From the NCBI GenBank assembly GCA_036339585.1, contig JAYZAS010000013.1, positions 1-61,100 of the forward strand: a DNA stretch of 61,100 nucleotides. Direction: 5' to 3'. The notes beneath the pieces are model-generated. The model was given only the letters and a program-made list of their open reading frames with translations, searched no databases and was not told where the DNA came from. This stretch comes from Pseudomonadota bacterium (GTDB taxonomy: Bacteria; Pseudomonadota; Alphaproteobacteria; UBA8366). The translations under genes and the position numbers were made by a program. Positions 32,392-41,074 of this stretch are shown here, piece after piece; position 1 is the first letter of the stretch; every line of letters begins with the position of its first letter.

Positions 32392-32682
32392 ATGCTACTC
32401 GAGATTGGATCAATGCTGTCAATCGATGCTGGTACAAAAGTATTCGATAAGCTTAAAAACCACGATAAGGTTGAGTACATCTTTCACGAAACTGGCAGAA
32501 GCGAGGATTTGTTTGAGGACAAACAATTTGGTGAGTTCGGTGAGGCATCTATTTTGACAGTCTTAGTGGACGAAACAAATAAGGATGAAATATTTGCCGA
32601 GATTTTTGAAACCGCAGGCCTGCATGACTCTGAAACGGGTGTCGTTTTTACTGGCAAGCTGGTATCTGAGAAAAATAACTGA
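32392..32682 (+). CDS. Second small PII-like protein
   Basis: 96 residues with the same ferredoxin-like layout, shorter and acidic: beta-alpha start (LLEIGSMLSIDAGTKVFDKL), a shortened loop (FHETGRSEDLFEDKQFGEFG), ASILTVLVDETNKDEIFAEI and TGVVFTGKLVS. It follows the first PII-like gene by 7 bases. The pair may form a heteromeric sensor or two outputs for the transporter. Assignment to the PII superfamily is by pattern and context, less certain than for its neighbour. Confidence 0.65.
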   Translation: MLLEIGSMLSIDAGTKVFDKLKNHDKVEYIFHETGRSEDLFEDKQFGEFGEASILTVLVDETNKDEIFAEIFETAGLHDSETGVVFTGKLVSEKNN

Positions 32683-32846
32683 ATTTCATTCGGTGTTTAT
32701 TTCTTTGAGAGCTCTGTAACAGAATTTTATACCCAAACCCATTAATAGCGTAACGCCGAAGCTCCGGCATTCTATTTCATCATGTTAAACTCCAAATTTT
32801 GCGCCTCCTTTGCCTTGTGTTGGTATAAAGCAATATTTAGGTTTAG

Positions 32847-33935
32847 CTATCTGTCACCAATGTAGATCCCTAACCCGCGCGCTGTTTTTACCAAGGTGCC
32901 ATTTAAATCCACAGTTCTATAGTCTCGAATTCCATCTTCAAGAGAGACGTCGCTGCACTCCCGATCCGACCAAACAACGAGCCGGTCAAATTTTTTCTCT
33001 GCTATCAAATCAACCGCTTTGACACCAAAAGCAGATGCGTAAAGACGGTCACTTGCATTGGGCACGCCTCCACGTTGTACATGACCAAGAACGGTTACCC
33101 GGGTCTCAATATTCGTGACTTCCTCAATAAGGCGGCCTATCTCATGGGCAACGCCACCTAATCTATATTCTCCATTAGAACGGTCACGCCCAACCACTTC
33201 CCCAGTTGGCAAACGCGCCGCTTCAGCGACAATTACTAAAGCAAAATTCCGTGTTGCAACTCGTACGTCATTGAGTTTTTGTATAAGGCTGCTCAGGTCC
33301 CATTTGATTTCCGGCAATAGTATTGCGTCTGCACCACCCGCAATGCCCGCAGAAAGAGCAATATGACCGGCATCCCGTCCCATTACCTCAAGAACCATAA
33401 CCCTGTCATGACTTGCTGCAGTTGGTTGTAGTCTATCGAGTGCCTCAGTAGCGACATCAACAGCAGTTGCATAGCCAATTGAGTTTTCAGTACGACCAAC
33501 ATCATTATCAATGGTTTTAGGGATGCCAATAAGGTTCATATCTCCTTGTTGAGCTAATCGTCTTAAGATAGCTAAGCTACCATCACCGCCAATTGCTATA
33601 ACTGCGTCGAGGCCGAGGTTGTGATATCCTGAAATGATTTCGTCAGATCGATCTAGCACGGTGCCATCTGGCATTGGAAAAGCAAAAGGGTCACCTCTAT
33701 TTATCGAACCTAAAATAGTTCCACCTCTTCTTAGAAAGTCGCCGGTAAAGAGGCTCAAATCGAGCTTATTTGTATCAACAGGTCGCTCCATAAGTCCCTG
33801 AGTGCCATATTTAATTCCAAATACATCCCATCCAAAACCATTGATGGCTCTGAATGTTATTGCTCTAATAGCGGCGTTTAGTCCCGCGCAATCGCCACCG
33901 CTTGTAAGGACACCTATTTTGGTAATTTTTTTCAT
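32847..33935 (-). CDS. 6-phosphofructokinase
   Basis: 362-residue phosphofructokinase A family enzyme (glycolysis, fructose-6-phosphate to the 1,6-bisphosphate). Motifs: VLTSGGDCAGLNAAIR, GSINRGDPFAF, IGGDGSLAI (116-124), PKTIDNDVGRTENS (139 on), MGRDAGHIAL. GGDGS is the ATP-type residue set, whereas Lys140 in PKTIDND is the PPi-type residue (ATP enzymes like E. coli PfkA have Gly). This mix occurs in ATP-dependent actinobacterial enzymes, so the phosphoryl donor is not certain. GGAGGGGGA precedes the ATG. Confidence 0.9.
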   Translation of the reverse strand: MKKITKIGVLTSGGDCAGLNAAIRAITFRAINGFGWDVFGIKYGTQGLMERPVDTNKLDLSLFTGDFLRRGGTILGSINRGDPFAFPMPDGTVLDRSDEIISGYHNLGLDAVIAIGGDGSLAILRRLAQQGDMNLIGIPKTIDNDVGRTENSIGYATAVDVATEALDRLQPTAASHDRVMVLEVMGRDAGHIALSAGIAGGADAILLPEIKWDLSSLIQKLNDVRVATRNFALVIVAEAARLPTGEVVGRDRSNGEYRLGGVAHEIGRLIEEVTNIETRVTVLGHVQRGGVPNASDRLYASAFGVKAVDLIAEKKFDRLVVWSDRECSDVSLEDGIRDYRTVDLNGTLVKTARGLGIYIGDR

Positions 33936-34393
33936 TAAAGTCCCCCTCCGTAATGTGCAACAAAAATTGCAACCAAACCCCCTACTGCCGAATTAGCGGG
34001 GTACTTTTAACAAGTCTAATAAATTCTCTTTTTGTTGTTCACAAGAGGCTGTAAATCTGAGTATGCCTCTTTTCCCACCCGTATTGTGAAAGTCAGATGC
34101 TTGCAAGGTAAGTATATTTTGAAAAATAGGATACTGAATTTAAAGTTTTGAACATTGTGTCGCAGATTTTTTTGTATGTTTTAGTGCTCACGTTTTACGA
34201 TGCTGACCTTTAGTTACGATATAGTGGGACGGCCACGATGGATAGACATTATTTGATATTAACTTTTGCTGGAATGTGGCGTTGATGATATTACAGATGT
34301 GTATCATTCATGAAGGTTAGATTTTATTGATTTGATCTGAATTGATTTTTGAGTCGGTTATTCATTTGCTAAATTCTGTTACGAGGTGGACCT
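33936..34393. other. Divergent intergenic region between pfk and purF
   Basis: About 460 bases with promoters for both neighbours. No gene was supported; a 15-codon frame (ATG 34238) lacks a ribosome site. cvpA, a common purF neighbour, is not here. Confidence 0.4.
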
Positions 34394-35857
34394 TTGAAAC
34401 AAATATCCATTTCGGAAGAAATTGAAGATAGGCCGCGTGATGAATGCGGTGTATTTGGGATCTATGGTCACTCAGATGCCGCCGCTATCACAGCGTTGGG
34501 CCTTCATGCGCTTCAGCACCGCGGGCAAGAGGCTGCCGGCATTGTAAGTTTCGATGGTTCTCATTTTTTTGCCGAGCGGCGTTTAGGGCTTGTTGGCGAT
34601 AATTTCACTAAACCAGAAGTGCTGTGCCAATTGGCGGGACAGTCAGCTATTGGCCATGTTCGTTATTCCACCACAGGAGACACGATACTGCGAAACGTAC
34701 AGCCATTATTCGCGGATCTTTCGAGTGGTGGATTTGCTATAAGTCATAATGGAAACCTGACAAACGCACGTACTTTGAGAAACCAGCTTGTAAATGATGG
34801 CTCGATATTCCAATCGACAACCGATACCGAAACAATAATGCAGCTTGTTGCGAATTCTGAACGGGATGGAGTCCTAAATCGAATTATCGATGCCTTGTTT
34901 CAAATAGAGGGTGCCTATGCATTTTCTATCTTAACAAATAAAAAACTCATAGGAGCGCGAGATCCTATAGGTATCAGACCTTTAGTGCTGGGTGAACTCA
35001 ATGGAGCTTATATTCTTAGCTCAGAAACCTGTGCTCTTGATATGGTGGGCGCAAATTTTATCCGAGAAATCGGTAATGGCGAAATAGTAGTAATCACTGA
35101 CAGTGGTATTAAGAGTTTCAATCCCTTTCCAGAACAAAGCTTAAGACCATGCATTTTTGAATACATATACTTTTCGAGACCTGACAGTATTGTTGGCGGG
35201 GAAAATATATATGACTGTCGGAAAGCGATGGGCCGACAGCTTGCGTTAGAATCCAGTATAGAAGCAGATATGATTATCCCTATACCCGATAGTGGAGTAC
35301 CCGCAGCTTTGGGATACTCTGAAACATCGAAGATACCTTTCGAACTTGGGATCATACGGAACCATTATGTAGGACGGACATTTATTGAACCTCAGCAGTC
35401 AATCAGGTCGTTGTCAGTCAAATTAAAACACAATGCGAATCGGTCCTTATTTAAAAATAAGCGTGTAGTATTAATCGATGACTCGATAGTCAGAGGCACT
35501 ACATCGACAAAAATTGTACAAATGGTTCGTGAGGTTGGGGCGTCAGAGGTTCACATGCGTATTGCAGCGCCTCCCATAAGGTTCCCAGACTTTTATGGCA
35601 TAGATACCCCGAAAAAAGAAGATCTTATAGCCGCTAACTATTCTTTGGAGGAGATGCAAACCTATATCGGCGCTGATAGTTTAGCTTTCTTGAGCGTTGA
35701 TGGTCTTTACAAGGCAATGGGGCACCCGAATGGCCGAGAAGCTTCAGCACCAGCATTCACCGATCATTGTTTCACGGGAGATTACCCCACCTTTCTTCGT
35801 GACCAGAAGAATGACAAAGAGATAAAGCAACTCTCCTTTCTTTATGAAAGTAGCTGA
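34394..35857 (+). CDS. purF: Amidophosphoribosyltransferase
   Basis: First committed enzyme of purine synthesis: PRPP plus glutamine to phosphoribosylamine. 487 residues. A 17-residue propeptide precedes the nucleophile Cys18 (DECGVFGIYGHSDAA), followed by the Ntn-glutaminase domain (LQHRGQEAAG, HVRYSTTGD, ISHNGNLTNA) and the phosphoribosyltransferase domain with the PRPP loop VVLIDDSIVRGTTS. The TTG start at 34394 has GAGGTGGA upstream. Length and order match the family. Confidence 0.95.
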   Translation: MKQISISEEIEDRPRDECGVFGIYGHSDAAAITALGLHALQHRGQEAAGIVSFDGSHFFAERRLGLVGDNFTKPEVLCQLAGQSAIGHVRYSTTGDTILRNVQPLFADLSSGGFAISHNGNLTNARTLRNQLVNDGSIFQSTTDTETIMQLVANSERDGVLNRIIDALFQIEGAYAFSILTNKKLIGARDPIGIRPLVLGELNGAYILSSETCALDMVGANFIREIGNGEIVVITDSGIKSFNPFPEQSLRPCIFEYIYFSRPDSIVGGENIYDCRKAMGRQLALESSIEADMIIPIPDSGVPAALGYSETSKIPFELGIIRNHYVGRTFIEPQQSIRSLSVKLKHNANRSLFKNKRVVLIDDSIVRGTTSTKIVQMVREVGASEVHMRIAAPPIRFPDFYGIDTPKKEDLIAANYSLEEMQTYIGADSLAFLSVDGLYKAMGHPNGREASAPAFTDHCFTGDYPTFLRDQKNDKEIKQLSFLYESS

Positions 35858-35865
35858 GCCTAAAA

Positions 35866-36519
35866 ATGATCAAGTCGGAAAGAGTACGCTTTATATCTAA
35901 AAAGCTTAACGAGATTTATCCAAAAATTCCAATTCCACTCAGTCATCAGAACCAGTTTGAATTACTTATTGCAGTTCTTTTAAGCGCCCAATGTACCGAT
36001 GAACGCGTGAATAAAGTAACTCCCAGTCTTTTTGCTCTGGCAAAAAACTCTTCAGAGATGTCGGAGTTAGCCGTTGAAGAGATTTATCAGGTGATACGTC
36101 CTTGCGGATTAGCACCACAAAAATCTAGAGCGATATCTAACCTCTCAAAAATTCTTGTCACAAATTTCAACGGTGAGGTTCCAGAGAGCTTTGAACACCT
36201 TGAGAAACTGCCTGGTGTTGGTCACAAAACCGCCAGTGTAGTCATGTCTCAAGGGTTCGGCCATCCTGCCTTTCCAGTGGATACCCATATTCACAGGCTT
36301 GCACAGCGTTGGCGGTTGACAAGTGGCAAAAATGTTACTCAAACAGAAAAAGATTTAAAACGGTTATTTCCAATGCATTCTTGGAACAATTTGCATTTAC
36401 AAATAATTTACTACGGCCGCGAGCACTGTCCTGCGAGAAGTTGTTTCGGGCTTGATTGCATTATTTGCAAGACGTGTAACCCAAACAGAAAAACACCAAT
36501 CAAAACAAAAAAGGCATAA
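35866..36519 (+). CDS. nth: Endonuclease III (DNA glycosylase/AP lyase)
   Basis: 217-residue base-excision repair enzyme for oxidised pyrimidines. Helix-hairpin-helix with catalytic Lys: LEKLPGVGHKTASVV; catalytic Asp in FPVDTHIHRLAQRW. The C-terminal Fe-S region reads CPARSCFGLDC then IICKTC, with spacing different from the E. coli C-x6-C-x2-C-x5-C but with enough Cys to bind a cluster, a variant seen in alphaproteobacterial Nth. It begins 8 bases after purF. Confidence 0.92.
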   Translation: MIKSERVRFISKKLNEIYPKIPIPLSHQNQFELLIAVLLSAQCTDERVNKVTPSLFALAKNSSEMSELAVEEIYQVIRPCGLAPQKSRAISNLSKILVTNFNGEVPESFEHLEKLPGVGHKTASVVMSQGFGHPAFPVDTHIHRLAQRWRLTSGKNVTQTEKDLKRLFPMHSWNNLHLQIIYYGREHCPARSCFGLDCIICKTCNPNRKTPIKTKKA

Positions 36520-36590
36520 TTGAACTTTTTTACAATGAGTGCTGTACAAAACTTTGTGCAATCATTAGGTGGTACCAAGCTTACTAGGGT

Positions 36591-37385
36591 TCATTCGGCA
36601 AAAGCTTTTTCAATGACATAATCACCAGGTTTACTATTTGATCCTTCTTGTAGCCCGGCTTCCTCAACGATTGCAGCAGTATCCTTTATCATCTCCATGG
36701 AGCCGCAAATCATTACTCGGTCTGTTTCTGGGTTGAGAATATCAATATCGAGATCTTTAAAGAACTTACCCGTGTTTATAAGGTTCGTAATTCTGCCGGT
36801 ATACTCATTTTCTTCTTGGGTTGTTGTGCCATAATAAGTAACGCGATCGAGGACTGTTTCAGATAATAATGGATCGGTCTTCAACCCATTAATAAGCTCT
36901 ACTCCATATTGTAAATCTGCAACTTGGCGACACGTGTGGGTTAAAATCACCTGATCATAAGCCTCATAGGTCTCTGGGTCTCGTATAATGCTCGCGAATG
37001 GAGCTATCCCTGTCCCTGTCGAAAACAAAAATAGCCTTTTGCCGGGCTTGAGACAATCTAGAACGAGAGTGCCAGTTGGTTTCTTACCCAGGATAAGTTC
37101 ATCACCAGGTTTGATATGTTGTAGCCGAGATGTTAGGGGCCCATCCTGAACTTTAATTGAATAAAAATCGAGCCCTTCATCCCAAAATGGACTTGCGACT
37201 GAATAGGCTCGAAGCAGCGGTTTGCCCTCCACCGGAAGCCCCAACATTATAAATTCACCTGATCGAAACCGAAAACTAGCGGGTCTAGCTGCACGGAATG
37301 AGAAAAGTGAATCCGTCCAATGTTGGATGTTTTCGATAGTGGTTAGACTTAAGGAGTCCGGTAATTTGAGTGTTTGGGCATCCAT
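36591..37385 (-). CDS. fpr: Ferredoxin/flavodoxin-NADP+ reductase
   Basis: 264-residue FAD enzyme exchanging electrons between NADPH and ferredoxin or flavodoxin. FAD-binding RAYSVASP, pyrophosphate/NADP motif LFLFSTGTGIAPFASIIRDP, MICGSMEM, and the C-terminal VIEKAFAE typical of bacterial subclass I Fpr. AAGGAG lies six bases before the ATG. It could feed the ferredoxin-type sulfite reductase or oxidative-stress repair. A Fur-box-like sequence lies 260 bases upstream. Confidence 0.93.
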   Translation of the reverse strand: MDAQTLKLPDSLSLTTIENIQHWTDSLFSFRAARPASFRFRSGEFIMLGLPVEGKPLLRAYSVASPFWDEGLDFYSIKVQDGPLTSRLQHIKPGDELILGKKPTGTLVLDCLKPGKRLFLFSTGTGIAPFASIIRDPETYEAYDQVILTHTCRQVADLQYGVELINGLKTDPLLSETVLDRVTYYGTTTQEENEYTGRITNLINTGKFFKDLDIDILNPETDRVMICGSMEMIKDTAAIVEEAGLQEGSNSKPGDYVIEKAFAE

Positions 37386-37644
37386 TAGAAACTCCTTGGA
37401 TCGACTTAATGTTTGAAAAGCTAATAATGTGCTGAAAGTGCTCTCATAAAACTGTACCTACAGCCGAGCATTCTGTTTTACATCAGTTATGCCATAGTGA
37501 ACGCTGAAAGATGTCTCCATATTTATAATAAAAATTCGTATTCAAATACTGTAGCAATTAATTGCAATTGGTTTCGTTTTTAATGAAGGATACTGATATT
37601 TTTCCGCTGATTCTAATCACATGCCGAGCAAACAGACTACACAA

Positions 37645-37663
37645 AATAATGATAATGAGTTGC
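37645..37663. promoter_or_regulatory. Fur-box-like sequence upstream of fpr
   Basis: AATAATGATAATGAGTTGC agrees with 14 of 19 positions of the classical GATAATGATAATCATTATC Fur consensus, including an unbroken run of 11. It is followed by TGCATTTGCA. It lies in a 395-base gap (37386-37780) with no gene, downstream of the glycosyltransferase and 260 bases upstream of fpr. In alphaproteobacteria Fur-type proteins often sense Mn (Mur), so the metal is open. Confidence 0.4.
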
Positions 37664-37780
37664 ATTTGCAATACTAATTGACCGAATCATGGTTTATGCA
37701 TCATTCATAAACTATCATCATAGGCCCTCGAAAGTCGATTTAATGACTTATTTGGATCAAGGTTAGCTTTGCGCCCTTTT

Positions 37781-39202
37781 TTAAGCTTGTCCTTCCAGAT
37801 ATTTTATGATGCGTTTATTTTCGTCCAATCTTAGCGGTTCTTCTTCTGTATTTAAGTTCTTTGCAGTTCCGACGCTTTCTATCACTGAAAGGTAGCCGGC
37901 AGCTGTATTTTGCCATGTATAAACTTCCTTTACCCGACGCATGGCCGCTTGCGATAATTCGTAATGGCGCTCCAGCCCATCCATTAAACCTTGCCCGATA
38001 CTGCTAGGAACAAGTGGGTCCACCAGTATACCCGACCCATCCGCAAAAATTTCCGACGGTCCTCCATTTTTTGTCACGACCGGGGCCAACCCTGTCGCGG
38101 CAGCCTCGATGGGTGCTAAGCCAAATGGTTCGTACAAGGAAGTAAGGGCAAATACAGAGCCGCGTTGAGCAAAGAAACGATAAGTCGCTGCCAACTCGAG
38201 TTGCGATCCGATATTAAGAAAATGTGTTTGCTGACGAATATTTGCAGTGGCAAGAAACTCTAATATTTCTTTTAATACGCTTTGCTCAGATTTACTAAGT
38301 TTACAAATGTCTCGTTCGGGGCATTCTATCCCTCTAACACATAAAATTAACAGTGCTTTCTCTGACAACTGCCTAGTTTCTGCAACTGCCTTTAATATCC
38401 CTATTATATTCTTTTTTTCATCAAGACGACTTGAAATCACTATACCCGGCCTAGCGTCTTCTCCGAACTCTGCTTCCAACTTTGGCTTTATTTGATTATC
38501 AAGTTCTGTTTCTCTTGTACTGAATATGCTTTCATTTACACCGGGGGGAGTTATCGCAAATCTTGACCTGTCAGAGCTATTTATCGCATTGCTATAAAGA
38601 TGATGTGAGTATTGCTCTTCTTTTTCCTGTCCAGTAGAGACAATAATACGTGCGGCATTTTGCATGCTAATTCGTTCGGCCGCTATGCGCTTAGAGAAAT
38701 TAAACCGAGCCTCCATCCTCGGCCAATTGATCTTATTCGTTCCCAATTTATCAAGTTTTTGTGCACCTAAGGAATGCCCGGTAAATGTAAATGGAATGCC
38801 CGTTTTTATTTGTGTTAATGCCGCCCCATAGCCGCCGTCGGCATAATGCGCTGTTACAAAGTCAGGCCTCATTTTCCCATAAAAATTGAGCATGTTTGTA
38901 ATTAGTTCCGGAATATGCGGCCATAGTTGCTCTTTTTCTAGAAATTTATCCCCGCCGCATGGAAAACGTAAAATCCTCAGTGTTTCGGGAGACGATTGAT
39001 ACCTTTCCTGATCTGCAGCAAATTCTGGCCATTCATTGTCTCGGATGCGACGTGTAACTATGTCCACATTATGACCTAGTTCAGCCATCGCTAGTGCTAA
39101 TTCTTTTACATAAACCAATTGACCGCCAAAGTCTGGGTGTTCGGTCAAGTAACTGTCTTTTTGGTCAAAATTACCTTGTGGGTTTAAAAAAATAATGTGC
39201 AT
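37781..39202 (-). CDS. GT4 glycosyltransferase, sucrose-/mannosylfructose-phosphate-synthase-like
   Basis: 473-residue cytoplasmic GT-B glycosyltransferase. N-terminal FLNPQGNFDQKDSYLTEHPD and FGGQLVYVKELALAMAELGH, the start shared by sucrose-phosphate synthase and mannosylfructose-phosphate synthase; VTAHYADGGYGAALTQ; FTGHSLGAQKLDKL; C-terminal nucleotide-sugar site with FALTSLYEPFGLAPIEAAATG (E-x7-E). Likely transfers a hexose from a nucleotide-sugar to fructose-6-phosphate, making a compatible-solute precursor. Sucrose and mannosylfructose cannot be told apart. It follows the kinase-like gene by 14 bases, same strand. Confidence 0.82.
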   Translation of the reverse strand: MHIIFLNPQGNFDQKDSYLTEHPDFGGQLVYVKELALAMAELGHNVDIVTRRIRDNEWPEFAADQERYQSSPETLRILRFPCGGDKFLEKEQLWPHIPELITNMLNFYGKMRPDFVTAHYADGGYGAALTQIKTGIPFTFTGHSLGAQKLDKLGTNKINWPRMEARFNFSKRIAAERISMQNAARIIVSTGQEKEEQYSHHLYSNAINSSDRSRFAITPPGVNESIFSTRETELDNQIKPKLEAEFGEDARPGIVISSRLDEKKNIIGILKAVAETRQLSEKALLILCVRGIECPERDICKLSKSEQSVLKEILEFLATANIRQQTHFLNIGSQLELAATYRFFAQRGSVFALTSLYEPFGLAPIEAAATGLAPVVTKNGGPSEIFADGSGILVDPLVPSSIGQGLMDGLERHYELSQAAMRRVKEVYTWQNTAAGYLSVIESVGTAKNLNTEEEPLRLDENKRIIKYLEGQA

Positions 39203-39216
39203 TTACATCTATCTGC

Positions 39217-39870
39217 CTATTTTGGATTGAGATCGACGGTATAGTCTGAGTTTATAACTATATCGGCAAGAGCCCGATGTTCGGATATAATTGCGTGTTC
39301 AGTCCTTAAGATGTTCTCCGTGAATGAATCGAGTTCTGAGATATCACGATTGCGTTTTTGCCGGTGTTCTAGCGTTTGGTTGAAATCTCTTGCGATAAAA
39401 ATACGAATATCAACATTTTTTAAAAGAGATGTGTATGTTCCTTCTGCAATTGCAACTTGTGCATTATTAAAATCATAAATTTCTTCGGTAATGGTGTCGG
39501 AAGAGTAGTCAATTAAAGGTTTTCTGATGTTCGATTTCCCTCCTTGGAAAGCCTCTAAATGCGAGGCGAGCAGTTCTATTTTAACCTCTTGCGGGCCTAC
39601 CCATTTTTTATCCTTTCGCCTTGCTGCATCGTTAGATTTTGGAGGGTAAATGAAGTAGTCATCCTGTTGGAAAATGATACTTGAAATACCGTAGTTTTCT
39701 AGAGCACGTGCAATAGCGGTCGCTGTTTCAGATTTCCCACTACCGGACTCCCCCGCTACAGTAATAGTGAATCTGTTTACTGCTGTTTCGATAGTTTTGA
39801 GTAGAGAGGATGTTATTACTTCTGCAGCACTCAGATGATGTGCTTCAACAACGATATTATCTCCTTGCAT
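39217..39870 (-). CDS. Uridine-kinase/phosphoribulokinase-like P-loop protein
   Basis: 217-residue P-loop kinase. Walker A TVAGESGSGKSETATAIARA; QQDDYFIYPPKSND, the DD-Y motif of uridine-kinase-like enzymes; DYSSDTITEE; VAIAEGTYTSLL (Walker B and lid); RRKDK/HRQKRNRD Arg-rich lid. The ATG at 39870 follows AAAAGGATACAAA. It is co-directional with the glycosyltransferase and opposite the DUF4922 gene. The gene context suggests a sugar or nucleoside kinase in the same pathway; the substrate is not known. Confidence 0.8.
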   Translation of the reverse strand: MQGDNIVVEAHHLSAAEVITSSLLKTIETAVNRFTITVAGESGSGKSETATAIARALENYGISSIIFQQDDYFIYPPKSNDAARRKDKKWVGPQEVKIELLASHLEAFQGGKSNIRKPLIDYSSDTITEEIYDFNNAQVAIAEGTYTSLLKNVDIRIFIARDFNQTLEHRQKRNRDISELDSFTENILRTEHAIISEHRALADIVINSDYTVDLNPK

Positions 39871-40006
39871 TTTGTATCCTTTTAGAAGCGTTGCCAACGT
39901 TGATAAAGATATTATTACACTTCATTTCCAGCAGGTGATGTTTAAAAATAATATATTACGAAAATAAGGGATTGACCTGTTTTAAAATTAATTTATTCAA
40001 GTATTC

Positions 40007-41050
40007 ATGGATTATGAAATTTCTTGGTCTAATTTAAACGCTAAATTACAGACCATAGCTATGACAAGCGGAGGTCTGAGTGCCGCACTGGATGAATTAG
40101 AAATTCATCAGAGAAAAAGCGGATTTATACAAGATGACCTGCAGAATGTTCGGCGTTTGGTATTTGGGCACCCCACAAACACGGACCTTAATTTCCGGGT
40201 CCAGCTCAATCCAAAACGCGCACAGCGGCACGGAGGCGCCGGAGTTGCACATCCGCCCCCGGGCGAGGAAAGTCTTAATAATGGGTGTTTTCTATGTCGT
40301 GAGAACATTCGGTGGCAACAAGGCCAGCGTCAAATTGGCTTTGAAATAGAAGCTAGTGGAGGTATCTATTACGCTTGGATGAATCCCTTTCCACTTCTTC
40401 CTAATCATGTTGTGGTAGCTTCGCAGACCCATATTCCGCAAGGATTACAGTTGTTCAGTAATAAGTCGGAAGACTTAAAGTTGGAGCGGGTTTTAACAGA
40501 TCTTTGCGAAACAGCCATGCAACTCCCTAATCACGTTGGTTTTTATAACGGGATCGGGGCAGGGGCTTCTATACCTGGGCACTTGCATTTTCAGTTCTTT
40601 CGCAGAGCTCCTGAGGCGCCAAAATTTCCTCTTGAAGAACGATTATTTCAAGAAACAAAAAGTGATGATGCCCCAGATTTTATATTAGACTATCCGATTT
40701 CAGTTGTGCGATGGCGCGGCCAGTTAACTGCGGTAGTTTTAAAGGCTAGAGATTGGATTACGCGATGGGCTAGCGTTAACGACTTCGAACAAGAGCGTTT
40801 AACTGCCAATTTTGTTGCAACGTTCTCAAATGAATGTGACGAGCTAAATCTTTATTTCGTTCCACGTCATCGAGACAAACAATTTTGGAATGGCGACAAA
40901 GGAATTGTTGGGGGGTTAGAGGTATTAGGCGAACTGGTAATGGCAAGCAGTGACGAATGTGCTTTGGTTGAAAATGGAACAGTTGACTACGGTTTTATTG
41001 AAAATGCACTGTCTTTTGTGAGTACACCAGTATCCCTGTTAGATAGCTAA
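40007..41050 (+). CDS. DUF4922 HIT-like nucleotidylyltransferase/phosphorylase-type protein
   Basis: 347-residue protein resembling the galactose-1-phosphate uridylyltransferase/GDP-glucose phosphorylase branch of the HIT superfamily. Visible: CFLCRENIRW near residue 95, AWMNPFPLLPNHVVVASQTH, and GFYNGIGAGASIPGHLHFQF with the HxHxQ-type nucleotidyl-transfer His. With a glgC on one side and a glycosyltransferase/kinase pair on the other, it may break down or exchange a nucleotide-sugar. Ribosome site weak. The family has no fixed bacterial function. Confidence 0.75.
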   Translation: MDYEISWSNLNAKLQTIAMTSGGLSAALDELEIHQRKSGFIQDDLQNVRRLVFGHPTNTDLNFRVQLNPKRAQRHGGAGVAHPPPGEESLNNGCFLCRENIRWQQGQRQIGFEIEASGGIYYAWMNPFPLLPNHVVVASQTHIPQGLQLFSNKSEDLKLERVLTDLCETAMQLPNHVGFYNGIGAGASIPGHLHFQFFRRAPEAPKFPLEERLFQETKSDDAPDFILDYPISVVRWRGQLTAVVLKARDWITRWASVNDFEQERLTANFVATFSNECDELNLYFVPRHRDKQFWNGDKGIVGGLEVLGELVMASSDECALVENGTVDYGFIENALSFVSTPVSLLDS

Positions 41051-41074
41051 TTTCTTGGTTTAACTTTTCTAATA

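Noticed and set aside
32751-32770. GCCG/CGGC hairpin between the PII-like and pfk genes as a terminator
   Set aside because: Only four base pairs and no U-tract; too weak to call.
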